Assembly (NCBI GenBank): GCA_028282685.1
Contig: JANQHK010000060.1
Location: 1-33,131 of the forward strand
Source of the DNA: Phycisphaeraceae bacterium
GTDB lineage: Bacteria > Planctomycetota > Phycisphaerae > Phycisphaerales > Zrk34
Direction: 5' to 3'
Length of the DNA: 33,131 bases
Made by a program: the position numbers and the translations under genes. Of this stretch, positions 6,155 to 14,093 are shown one piece after another (positions within the stretch are counted from its first letter, which is position 1; every line of letters begins with the position of its first letter). Below the pieces are notes generated by a model that saw nothing but the letters and a program-made list of their open reading frames with translations, was not told the DNA's origin and made no database searches.

Positions 6155-7811
6155 TTCGGCTCAAGCGCCGATACACCAGCGCTCCCATCACGCCCATCAG
6201 CACGATGCCCGACCAGGTGACGGCCATGCCCCCAAGCAGGTTGAACGTGCCGCTGTCGATCAGGTTTTGTCCGCTGTTGATGATCACCATGTTCACGATG
6301 GCCGGCAGGAAGCACCAGAAAAAGATCATCAGCGGCCCCTGGCGGCGGAGCAGCATCGCCAGCAATCCCGCCAGCAGCATCACCATCATGCAACTGGTTG
6401 CCGTGGCTCCGCGCTCGTGTACGCGCGAAATGATCTCCCGGCGTAGATCGTTGATCCGCCTGACCAGCGCCTTGGCGCGCGCGGTAACGGCCGCATCGGT
6501 CGACTCGGCCGCCCGATCGCGCAATTCCAGACTCTTCAAATCATTCAACGGGTCGGCGATCTTCCGGTCGTAGCGCAGCAGCGTCAGGTACACCTGCCCG
6601 ACCCGGCTTTCCGGGGTCGGCAGCGCCTGATCGATCACCCTGACATCCTCCAGCGTGATATCGATGCGCGGTTCGTCGCCTTGCGGATTGACCGTGATGT
6701 CGACGCGGCCGCGCTGGGCTTCCAGTCGTTGCTGGATCGACAATCCGCGCCCCACGCGCACCAGCACCGGATGATCTTGGCTTGCCTGCAGTTGCAGCCG
6801 ATTTTCCCGGACCTGACAAATCGGGGCGCGCACGTGGTAACTCATGCCCTGCTGCTCGCGCTGGTCTTCCAATCGAAGCAGGCCGCCCGCTTCGCCATTG
6901 CGCAGTTGCTGTTCCAGATGCCTCAGCGTGCGCGCCGTGATCATCGCCTTGAGTAAATCCCGGCGATACTCCATGACATCGGGATGCAGGTCCGGTTCAC
7001 GCGCGGTGCGCTGCAGGTTCGGCAGCGACATGAACTTCGGATCGTATTGCAACGGCAGCGGCAGTTCCTGCGCCCCGAACGCCTGCCTCTTGACGCTGAC
7101 CAGTGTCCCCGAGCGCGGGTGTTTGAACGTGGCGTTGGAGAGCATCACCGTGGCGTACAGGCGGTTGTTGTAGCGGTACAGATCGATCACCGCCGTCTGG
7201 CCGGTGTAGTGGGCGGAGAGGTTGCCCGTGTGCTTGCTCAGTTTTCCGACGGCGGCGCCCTGCAGCGCGATGCTGCGGTACGGGCGGATCGAGTTCGGGT
7301 AGGCGGCCGGATCGATGCGGCGTTCGCTGGCGTTGTCGGCGTAGATCACCATGTCGCCCCAGCGGATCGTCTCCCGGCGTTGAATCTTGCGAATGAACAT
7401 GCGCGTGAAATCACGCTCGACCAGTTGCGTCGCCTGCTCCAGGTAATAAGGCACGATCCAGTTGCTCAGGTAGAACATCGTCAGCGTCAGCACCGCGCCC
7501 AGCACCACCATTGGCAGGCAGAGCGAGCGATAGCTGATCCCGCTGGCCGAGCAGGCGGCGATCTCGTTATCCTGGCTGAGGCGGAAGAAGACCAGCGTCA
7601 CCGCGAAGGCGGCGGCAAACGGCAACGCGATCACCAGCATCACCGGCATCGTATAACCGATCACCTTGATCAACTGCCACGGGCCCAGAAGCCCCTCGCT
7701 GATCGGCTTGAGCGTCGAACCGATACTCAGCAGCACCACCAGCGCACCGGTGGCCAGCAACAGTAACTTCAACAGGTCCCGCAGGATGTAGCGATAGAGC
7801 GTCAGCGGCAT
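6150..7811 (-). CDS. lptF: LptF/LptG family LPS export permease, enlarged (LptF-like)
   Basis: The 553-residue protein begins MPLTLYRYILRDLLK, the usual opening of YjgP/YjgQ permeases. It has membrane segments near residues 12-30, 50-72 and 98-118, the coupling-loop motif NEIAACSASGISY, a very large periplasmic region (about 120-460) and three C-terminal segments (about 463-548). The partner of LptG in the LptB2FG transporter, it would bring LPS out of the inner membrane. LptF in E. coli is about 366 aa, so this copy carries roughly 190 extra residues, all in the periplasmic region. The extra part contains charged helical stretches (LEQQLRNGEAGGLLRLEDQ) and a late helix before the last membrane bundle. 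The start at 7811 has a GGAG about 11 nt upstream. Its promoter must lie in the 98-bp gap shared with the GnnA-like gene. Confidence 0.82.
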   Translation of the reverse strand: MPLTLYRYILRDLLKLLLLATGALVVLLSIGSTLKPISEGLLGPWQLIKVIGYTMPVMLVIALPFAAAFAVTLVFFRLSQDNEIAACSASGISYRSLCLPMVVLGAVLTLTMFYLSNWIVPYYLEQATQLVERDFTRMFIRKIQRRETIRWGDMVIYADNASERRIDPAAYPNSIRPYRSIALQGAAVGKLSKHTGNLSAHYTGQTAVIDLYRYNNRLYATVMLSNATFKHPRSGTLVSVKRQAFGAQELPLPLQYDPKFMSLPNLQRTAREPDLHPDVMEYRRDLLKAMITARTLRHLEQQLRNGEAGGLLRLEDQREQQGMSYHVRAPICQVRENRLQLQASQDHPVLVRVGRGLSIQQRLEAQRGRVDITVNPQGDEPRIDITLEDVRVIDQALPTPESRVGQVYLTLLRYDRKIADPLNDLKSLELRDRAAESTDAAVTARAKALVRRINDLRREIISRVHERGATATSCMMVMLLAGLLAMLLRRQGPLMIFFWCFLPAIVNMVIINSGQNLIDSGTFNLLGGMAVTWSGIVLMGVMGALVYRRLSRN

Positions 7812-7909
7812 CGCCGATCATACTCCGTGATTCGCCCCCGATTGACAAGCCCGCCCCCGAATCGGCCGCCCCGGTTGACGCGCCCGGTGCCAGCTTGGAC
7901 CATGACGGC

Positions 7910-8950
7910 ATGAGCGATGCTGAATCCATTCCCGTGGCGGTGGTGGGGGTGGGCCGAATGGGCCGCCACCATGCGCGTATCTATCACGAACTGCCGCATG
8001 CAAAACTGCTGGCGGTGGTCGACAACGATACCGAGCGTGCCGACGCCCTGGCTGACAAATACGGCTGCGATTCTTTGAGCACCGTGGACGAGTTGCTTGA
8101 GCGCCATCCGCAGGTACGCGCTGTCTCGATTGCCGTACCCACCGTCCACCACGAACCGGTCGCCTCGCGCATGATCGAGCGCGGTGTGGCGTGCCTGGTC
8201 GAAAAACCGCTGGCCGACACCCCCGCCCAGGCCCGCAAGATCGCCGAGCTCGGTCGGAAGCAAGGCGTGCTGGTGCAGGTCGGCCACACCGAGCGGTTCA
8301 ATCCCGCCGTGCGCGCCATCGCCGACTGGAACATCCGCCCCCGATTCATCGAATGCGATCGCGTGTCGCCGATGACGTTCCGTTCGGTCGACGTCGGCGT
8401 GGTGTTCGACATGATGATTCATGATCTGGACATCCTGCTGAACATGGTCGCCTCGCCGTTGAAGACGGTGCAGGCGTGCGGCGTGGCGCTGCTCAGCGAC
8501 AAGGAAGACGTCGCCGATGCGCGCCTGGTCTTCGAGGACGGCACGGTAGCCAAGATCACCGTCTCGCGCCTCGCGCTGAAAACCGAGCGCAAACTCCGCG
8601 TGCTCAGCGAAGACGGTTACATCTCCCTCGACTATGCCGCCAAGTCCGGCATCGCCATCCGGCGCACCGGCAACATCGAAGCCCTTCTGGAAATCCGCGA
8701 GCAACTCGCCCAGGGCCACGACTTGTCCGATTTGAATTACTATGACCTGGTCAACATCCAGGAACTGACGATCAACGATGAAGAACCGCTCCGCGCGGAA
8801 TTGACTAATTTTCTCGATGCGGTGGAAGGCCGGGAACTGCCCGAGTGCGACGCCGAGGCCGGTTTCGCCGCGGTGAACGTGGCGCAGCGGATTCTCGACG
8901 CCATCGCCGAGCACCAGTGGGAAGGCATCGACGCCGGCAAGGTGGTGTGA
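7910..8950 (+). CDS. Gfo/Idh/MocA oxidoreductase, probable UDP-GlcNAc 3-dehydrogenase (GnnA-like)
   Basis: The 346-residue protein has an N-terminal NAD-binding Rossmann domain with GVGRMG (residues 13-18) and the family's EKP motif (98-100, Lys catalytic or structural). The C-terminal domain holds VGHTERFNP (124-132) and MMIHDLDIL (H171, D172, D174). The last two, together with the RVSP segment, are typical of the subgroup that includes GnnA. GnnA oxidises the 3-OH of UDP-GlcNAc so that GnnB can aminate it, giving the GlcN3N precursor of amide-linked lipid A. Divergence from the LptF-like gene supports a lipid A role, but no gnnB or lpxA is in the window, and other sugar-nucleotide dehydrogenases share these motifs. 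ATG 7910 is chosen over an in-frame TTG at 7895. Ribosome site weak. Confidence 0.8.
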   Translation: MSDAESIPVAVVGVGRMGRHHARIYHELPHAKLLAVVDNDTERADALADKYGCDSLSTVDELLERHPQVRAVSIAVPTVHHEPVASRMIERGVACLVEKPLADTPAQARKIAELGRKQGVLVQVGHTERFNPAVRAIADWNIRPRFIECDRVSPMTFRSVDVGVVFDMMIHDLDILLNMVASPLKTVQACGVALLSDKEDVADARLVFEDGTVAKITVSRLALKTERKLRVLSEDGYISLDYAAKSGIAIRRTGNIEALLEIREQLAQGHDLSDLNYYDLVNIQELTINDEEPLRAELTNFLDAVEGRELPECDAEAGFAAVNVAQRILDAIAEHQWEGIDAGKVV

Positions 8951-8992
8951 TCGGGGACACTTGAAACGATGCGGCGCTGTCGTGCGTGTGGT

Positions 8993-9349
8993 TTATTCGA
9001 TATTCAGCACGCCCATGCTGATCTGGTGGACGTCGGCTTTGCGGATCGCATTCAATACCCGTTCCAGTTGCTCAATGGGTGGGTCTGCGGGCGTTTGCAG
9101 GGTGACCGCCTGCACTTCCATGGCTTGCAACAGGGTGGTGAGATTCTCCAGGGGGGCTGGGTCGCCGTCGAGGGTGATCTTTCCCTCCTCATCCACCGCG
9201 ATGTTCAGCGGGGGCAGGTCGGCTTGCTTCTGCGCACTTTGCGCTTCCTCTTGTTTTACCTGCCGGGCGAGGTCTTTGTAGTAGCCGTAGCTGAAATACA
9301 GCACCACACCGATCACGATGTACGCTATGACTCGTATGCCGTATTTCAT
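8993..9349 (-). CDS. Small single-pass protein with ExbD/TolR-like periplasmic domain
   Basis: The 118-residue protein has one membrane anchor (about residues 5-24) and a charged linker. The C-terminal alpha/beta region (about 50-118) reads IAVDEEGKITLDGDPAP and later IEQLERVLNAIRKADVHQI. This is the pattern of the ExbD/TolR periplasmic domain: a beta strand, I-x-L-D-G, a helix, a V-x-L strand with an acidic residue, a long helix, then a final strand. ExbD/TolR work with ExbB/TolQ motors and carry an essential Asp in the membrane helix. Here the helix (IRVIAYIVIGVVLYFSYGYY) has no Asp, and no ExbB/TolQ gene is nearby. It may be a derived accessory protein rather than a motor stator. ATG 9349 has GGAG 7 nt upstream. 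It converges on the GnnA-like gene and diverges from the DUF58 gene. Confidence 0.6.
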   Translation of the reverse strand: MKYGIRVIAYIVIGVVLYFSYGYYKDLARQVKQEEAQSAQKQADLPPLNIAVDEEGKITLDGDPAPLENLTTLLQAMEVQAVTLQTPADPPIEQLERVLNAIRKADVHQISMGVLNIE

Positions 9350-9408
9350 GGTGACTCCGTTGGAACGCCGGGGCCTCGCCAAGTCTGCAGGACGCTACGG
9401 GTTCTTTA

Positions 9409-9414
9409 TACAAT
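9409..9414 (+). promoter_or_regulatory. Possible -10 box immediately before the DUF58 start
   Basis: TACAAT (9409-9414) within TTTATACAAT is a near-consensus -10 hexamer. It abuts the GTG codons at 9415 and 9421. Transcription from it would begin near 9421, so the message would have little or no leader, consistent with the absence of a Shine-Dalgarno. No good -35 box is seen at 17 bp spacing. Confidence 0.35.
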
Positions 9415-10368
9415 GTGTCCGTGGACCGGCAAGGCAAATCTCTGTTGACGGGGGCGGAACTGGCCGAGTTGGGCGACCTGATGTTCGTCGCCCGGCGGCT
9501 GGTGGAGGGGCTGTACGCCGGTCGTCATCGCAGCCCGCGCCGTGGCCACTCCACCGAGTTCTACGATTTCCGTCCGTACCTGCCCGGCGATGAGCCGCAT
9601 CGCGTCGATTGGAAACTGTTTGGCCGCACCGATCGTTTGTACGTGCGCCGATTCCGGCACGAATCGGAACTGAACGTCCACCTGCTGCTGGATCGTTCAG
9701 CGTCGATGGATTTTGATGGCTTGGGGGGGGAGCGGGGCGTGGGCAAGTGGACTTACGCGCGCCAGCTCGCCGCGGCCATTGCGTTTCTGGCCGTTCGCCA
9801 GCAGGACCGTGTGGGCCTGCTGATGTTTGGTGAGCAGGGCGAGGCGGTGCTTCCGGCCGGGGGCGGTCCCGAGCATTTACGCAAGATCATGGACGCGCTG
9901 GAATCGGCCGAGCCGGGCGGGCGCACCGATCCGCAGCGCGCCCTGGCGCAGGCCCACGCGGCGATCCGCAGTCGTTCAGGACGAAGCGGCATGCTGGTCG
10001 TTCTTTCCGACATGCTCGAGCCGGCCGGTCTGTGGTGTTCCGCGTTCGCTCGGTTTGTTCACGATCGTTTTGATCTGATGGCTTTGCAGGTGCTGCATCC
10101 GCAGGAGTTGGATTTACGGGGCATCGGCGGCGCCCGGCTGGTCGATCGGGAAACCCAGCGCTCGCTGCGCCTGTTCGGACCGCGCTTGCGCGCCGATTAC
10201 GGCCGACGGATGCGGCTGCACCTGGAGCGGTTGCGCCGGGGCCTGGGTCGCGCGGGCGTGGACCATCAACTGCTGCTCACCGGTCAGCCCCCGCTGGAGG
10301 CCTTGGGACGTTTCGTCGCCGGTCGGGCCGATCAAGTCGCCACGGCATCCACCCATCCAAGACGGTAG
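9415..10368 (+). CDS. DUF58 domain protein (VWA-like fold), first copy
   Basis: The product is 317 residues from GTG 9415, or 315 from GTG 9421. The signature YLPGDEPHRVDWKLFGRTD (about 55-73), preceded by STEFYDFRP, is the DUF58 hallmark. LLLDRSASM (DRSAS 93-97) is a von Willebrand A-type MIDAS DxSxS metal site. MLVVLSDMLEP later is the fourth-strand TD/SD position. No membrane segment is seen, so the protein is cytoplasmic. DUF58 proteins accompany MoxR AAA+ ATPases and VWA membrane proteins and are thought to be their substrates or adaptors. This copy is separated by 320 bp from the large cluster, whose own DUF58 is at 12922-13848. It may be an older paralogue serving the same ATPase. The start lacks a ribosome site; see the -10 box upstream. 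Confidence 0.87.
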   Translation: MSVDRQGKSLLTGAELAELGDLMFVARRLVEGLYAGRHRSPRRGHSTEFYDFRPYLPGDEPHRVDWKLFGRTDRLYVRRFRHESELNVHLLLDRSASMDFDGLGGERGVGKWTYARQLAAAIAFLAVRQQDRVGLLMFGEQGEAVLPAGGGPEHLRKIMDALESAEPGGRTDPQRALAQAHAAIRSRSGRSGMLVVLSDMLEPAGLWCSAFARFVHDRFDLMALQVLHPQELDLRGIGGARLVDRETQRSLRLFGPRLRADYGRRMRLHLERLRRGLGRAGVDHQLLLTGQPPLEALGRFVAGRADQVATASTHPRR

Positions 10369-10688
10369 GGCTTTTTTGGCCGTTTTGTGAACAATGGGCT
10401 TGGCCGAACCGTCTATCTATCAGGTAAGAAGGACCACAGGTGTATGGGGATCGTTGCCTGCGGCACGATCGGTATTAACGGCTATGATAGAACACGCCCC
10501 CAGGCGGTCGGATACGGTCCGGTCGGGCCGTGATGGAGAGCGCCATGTCTTGTTTTTCATCGAAGGCACCTGCACATAAGCGATTTATCAGTATGGGATT
10601 ACAGAAAACATTCTTGTGGGGTGTGCCTCGGTTGGCGTTGATTGCGGTCCCGACCGGCCGGGGCGGGTATCATGCCTGCAGGAATACG
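10369..10688. other. Intergenic region upstream of the large cluster
   Basis: This 320-bp spacer contains no convincing gene. It probably holds the promoter of the 10689-32969 cluster. Candidate -10 hexamers are TATGAT (10483-10488) and TATCAT (10668-10673), but neither has a well-placed -35. A hairpin ACGGTCC/GGGCCGT with a 4-nt loop lies at 10514-10531 without a U-tract. No strong terminator for the upstream DUF58 gene was found. Confidence 0.45.
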
Positions 10689-11777
10689 ATGAGGCCTTCA
10701 GTGAATACACATCGCAGCGGACACAAGGTCGGCCGAGTGGGATCGGTCTTGCTGATCGCCACGATACTTGTCTCGCTCGGTTCGCCCGCCCTTGGGCAGG
10801 GTGCGGCCAGACGACCGGACATGATCACGCCGCAGGCCGAGCAAGCGATTCAAAAGGGCTTGGCTCACTTGGCCAAGACCCAGGCGAAGGACGGTTCCTG
10901 GCGGAGTGGCTCGGCATACGAATCCTACCCGTGCGCGATGACCAGTCTGGCCGGTTTGGCGTTGATGGCCGGTGGCCACACACCGGTCGAAGGCGAGTAT
11001 GCGGCACACGTACGCAAGGCGGTGGATTATGTTCTCAGTTGCTCCCAGCCGACCGGTCTGATCTGCCGTCCCAGTGAAGAACAGCGCCCGATGTACGGTC
11101 ACGGCTTTGCGATGTTGTTTCTCGGTCAGGCCTACGGCATGGAGCGATCGCCCTCCCGTCAGGCGCGCATCAAGCGTGTGCTCGAACGTGCCGTCCGACT
11201 CACCGGCGCCAGCCAGAGCACTTACGGTGGGTGGTTGTACACTCCCGAAAGCGGCGGCGATGAGGGTTCGGTGACGGTCACGCAGATCCAGGGTTTGCGC
11301 TCGATTCGCAACGCCGGAATCAAAGTACCCAAAAGCGTGATCGACAGGGCGTGCAAGTACGTGGAGAACTCGGCCAATCCCGACGGAGGAATTCGCTACA
11401 CGGCGCGCGGCGGCGGTTCCAGTCGGCCGCCGATCACCGCCGCGGCCGTGGCCGTGATGTACAACGCCGGGCAGTATGAAAATCCCGTAGCCGAAAAGTC
11501 CCTGGAGTACATTAAAAATCTCGGCAAGGGCGGTTCGTGGAGCCGCATGTATGGCGGTCATAAATACTACGCCATGCTTTACACCTCGCAGGCGATGTAC
11601 CTGTCGAGCGAGGAGAACTGGAAGTGGTTTTTCCCATCGGCGCGCGAAGACCTGCTCCGCGAACAATCGTCGGACGGCAGTTGGCAGGGCGATCGCGTGG
11701 GCACGACGTACGGCACGTCGATCGCGCTGCTGATCCTCCAACTGCCCTACGGGTACCTGCCGATCCTGCAGCGGTAG
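10689..11777 (+). CDS. Secreted prenyltransferase/squalene-oxidase repeat protein
   Basis: The 362-residue protein starts at ATG 10689, with AGGA about 7 nt upstream. It carries a long signal peptide: basic N-terminus HRSGHKVGR, core VGSVLLIATILVSL, cleavage near ALG/Q at about 37. The mature part is a helical repeat protein with the QW-like motifs of squalene-hopene cyclases and prenyltransferases: KDGSWRSG, YGGWLYTPE, NPDGGIRYTA and SSDGSWQGD. These punctuate an alpha/alpha toroid. The DxDD acid motif of true triterpene cyclases is not seen and the protein is exported, so it is more likely a binding or scaffold protein than a cyclase. Secreted members like this are frequent in Planctomycetes next to MoxR clusters. 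It lies 57 bp upstream of moxR without a terminator between and probably heads the operon. Confidence 0.82.
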   Translation: MRPSVNTHRSGHKVGRVGSVLLIATILVSLGSPALGQGAARRPDMITPQAEQAIQKGLAHLAKTQAKDGSWRSGSAYESYPCAMTSLAGLALMAGGHTPVEGEYAAHVRKAVDYVLSCSQPTGLICRPSEEQRPMYGHGFAMLFLGQAYGMERSPSRQARIKRVLERAVRLTGASQSTYGGWLYTPESGGDEGSVTVTQIQGLRSIRNAGIKVPKSVIDRACKYVENSANPDGGIRYTARGGGSSRPPITAAAVAVMYNAGQYENPVAEKSLEYIKNLGKGGSWSRMYGGHKYYAMLYTSQAMYLSSEENWKWFFPSAREDLLREQSSDGSWQGDRVGTTYGTSIALLILQLPYGYLPILQR

Positions 11778-11834
11778 CCGGTGTTGGTTTCGTGCCGATG
11801 CCTTTCCATCCTTTTCATGTCTCGGAGAAGTCTG

Positions 11835-12908
<1,074 letters not shown>

Positions 12909-12921
12909 GGCAAGCCGATCG

Positions 12922-13848
12922 ATGACCCAAGCGCTCCGCCATTCCTACCTGGACCCCAAAACCCTGAACAAGATCACGCGGCTGGACCTGCGCGCCCGGC
13001 TGGTGGTCGAGGGATTTGTGACCGGCATGCACCGCAGCCCCTACCACGGCTTTGCGGTGGAGTTCGCTCAGCACCGTCAATACGTGCCCGGCGATGAAAT
13101 CAAGCACATCGACTGGAAAGTGCTGGCCAAGACCGACCGCTTCTACATCAAAGAGTACGAGGAAGAGACCAACCTCAAGTGCACGCTGCTGCTGGATTGC
13201 TCGCGCTCCATGCGTTACGGCGAAGACGGGGCCGAGGGCCTGGGCAAGTTTGATTACTCCTGCACGCTGGCGGCCTGCCTGGCCTACCTGTTGCAGAAGC
13301 AGCAGGACGCGGTGGGACTGGTGAGGTTCGATACCGATGTGCGGTTGAACCTGCCCCCATCCAGCCACCCCTCGCATCTCAAATTGCTCGTTCACGAACT
13401 GGAGCAGGCCCAGCCGGACCACCAGACCGACGTGGGTGGGGTGTTCCGCGGTCTGGCCGAGCAGATCGGCAAACGTGGATTGGTGGTGCTGATCAGCGAC
13501 TTGTTCGTCGATTTGGATACGCTGACGCAAACGCTTCTCCACTTCCGCCACCGTCGACACGAGGTGGTGGTCTTCCACGTGATGCACGAGCATGAGCACA
13601 CGTTTCCTTTCCAGGACAACACGCTGTTCAAGGGCCTGGAAACCGAAGCCCAGGTGCTCACCGAACCGCGCGCCCTGCGCGCAGCGTACCTGGAAGCGAA
13701 AGACCGCTTCTGCCATGAGGTGCGGCGCTGTTGCGCGACCGGCGGTATCGATTACGTCCCCCTGAGCACGGCCGATTCGCTCGATGCGGCGCTGGCCGGT
13801 TACTTGGCGTTCCGCCAGCGCACGGTGCGCGGCGTCCGACGCCATTGA
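12922..13848 (+). CDS. DUF58 domain protein (VWA-like fold), second copy
   Basis: The 308-residue protein follows moxR by 13 bp and is the canonical MoxR partner. The DUF58 signature HRQYVPGDEIKHIDWKVLAK (about 51-70) and TDRFYIKEYEEETN are intact. LLLDCSRSM (DCSRS 92-96) is a MIDAS-type metal site, and VVLISDLFVD supplies the later strand with its acidic residue. No membrane segment is present, so it is cytoplasmic. Compared with the copy at 9415 it lacks the extra basic C-terminal region and has a more acidic central part. It is followed by a 245-bp gap with palindromic repeats before the BatA-type gene, which could separate mRNA levels of the ATPase module from those of the envelope module. 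Confidence 0.92.
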   Translation: MTQALRHSYLDPKTLNKITRLDLRARLVVEGFVTGMHRSPYHGFAVEFAQHRQYVPGDEIKHIDWKVLAKTDRFYIKEYEEETNLKCTLLLDCSRSMRYGEDGAEGLGKFDYSCTLAACLAYLLQKQQDAVGLVRFDTDVRLNLPPSSHPSHLKLLVHELEQAQPDHQTDVGGVFRGLAEQIGKRGLVVLISDLFVDLDTLTQTLLHFRHRRHEVVVFHVMHEHEHTFPFQDNTLFKGLETEAQVLTEPRALRAAYLEAKDRFCHEVRRCCATGGIDYVPLSTADSLDAALAGYLAFRQRTVRGVRRH

Positions 13849-13859
13849 TGGCATTCCCA

Positions 13860-13927
13860 CCTCGCCCCCATGTGGGGGAGAGGTCGCCCGCCGAAGCGAA
13901 GCGGAGACGGGCGGGTGAGGGGGTAGA
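13860..13927 (+). repeat. Palindromic GC-rich repeat element, copy 1 (long form)
   Basis: The element holds a hairpin CCTC-G-CCCCC/GGGGG-A-GAGG at 13860-13883, then CGCCCG (13885-13890) pairing with CGGGCG (13908-13913), then GGGTGAGGGGGTAGA (13913-13927). The segments TGTGGGGGAGAGGT (13871-13884) and GGGTGAGGGGGTAGA recur in inverted orientation at 33102-33131, where a single T replaces the 28-bp middle part found here. It looks like a dispersed intergenic repeat unit (REP- or MITE-like) rather than a terminator, as no U-tract follows. Confidence 0.7.
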
Positions 13928-14039
13928 TTGAAAGCGCACGGAATTGTCAAAAAAGTATGCAGATGGAGAAGTATCGATCCAACCCGAATCGACGAAACGC
14001 GCTCGAACGCTGCGTAAGGAATCACCCATTAGCGATCAA

Positions 14040-14062
14040 CCCTCTCCCTGGGAGGGAGAGGG
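14040..14062. repeat. Perfect 10-bp palindrome upstream of the BatA-type gene
   Basis: CCCTCTCCCT (14040-14049) and AGGGAGAGGG (14053-14062) form a perfect 10-bp stem with a 3-nt loop. It lies 31 bp before the ATG of the BatA-type gene, outside any coding region. Its CCCTCCC-like composition and association with the element at 13860-13927 match the pair of palindromes at 33039-33059 and 33102-33131. As RNA it would be a very stable hairpin between the DUF58 and BatA-type genes. Confidence 0.7.
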
Positions 14063-14093
14063 GGCCGCGGAGACGACACGAAACGATTAAACC

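Noticed and set aside
7842-7870. TTGACA at 7842-7847 as a promoter for the GnnA-like gene
   Set aside because: The -35 hexamer is perfect, but the expected -10 position (7865-7870) is GCCGCC, with no AT-rich hexamer nearby.
10362-10387. Terminator after the first DUF58 gene (ACGG..CCGTTTT)
   Set aside because: The stem is only 4 bp around a 14-nt loop; the T-run inside the loop is more striking than the stem. Not convincing as an intrinsic terminator.
13860-14064. CRISPR-like array from the repeated GC-rich palindromes
   Set aside because: The units are not regularly spaced, differ from each other, and have no spacers or cas genes.
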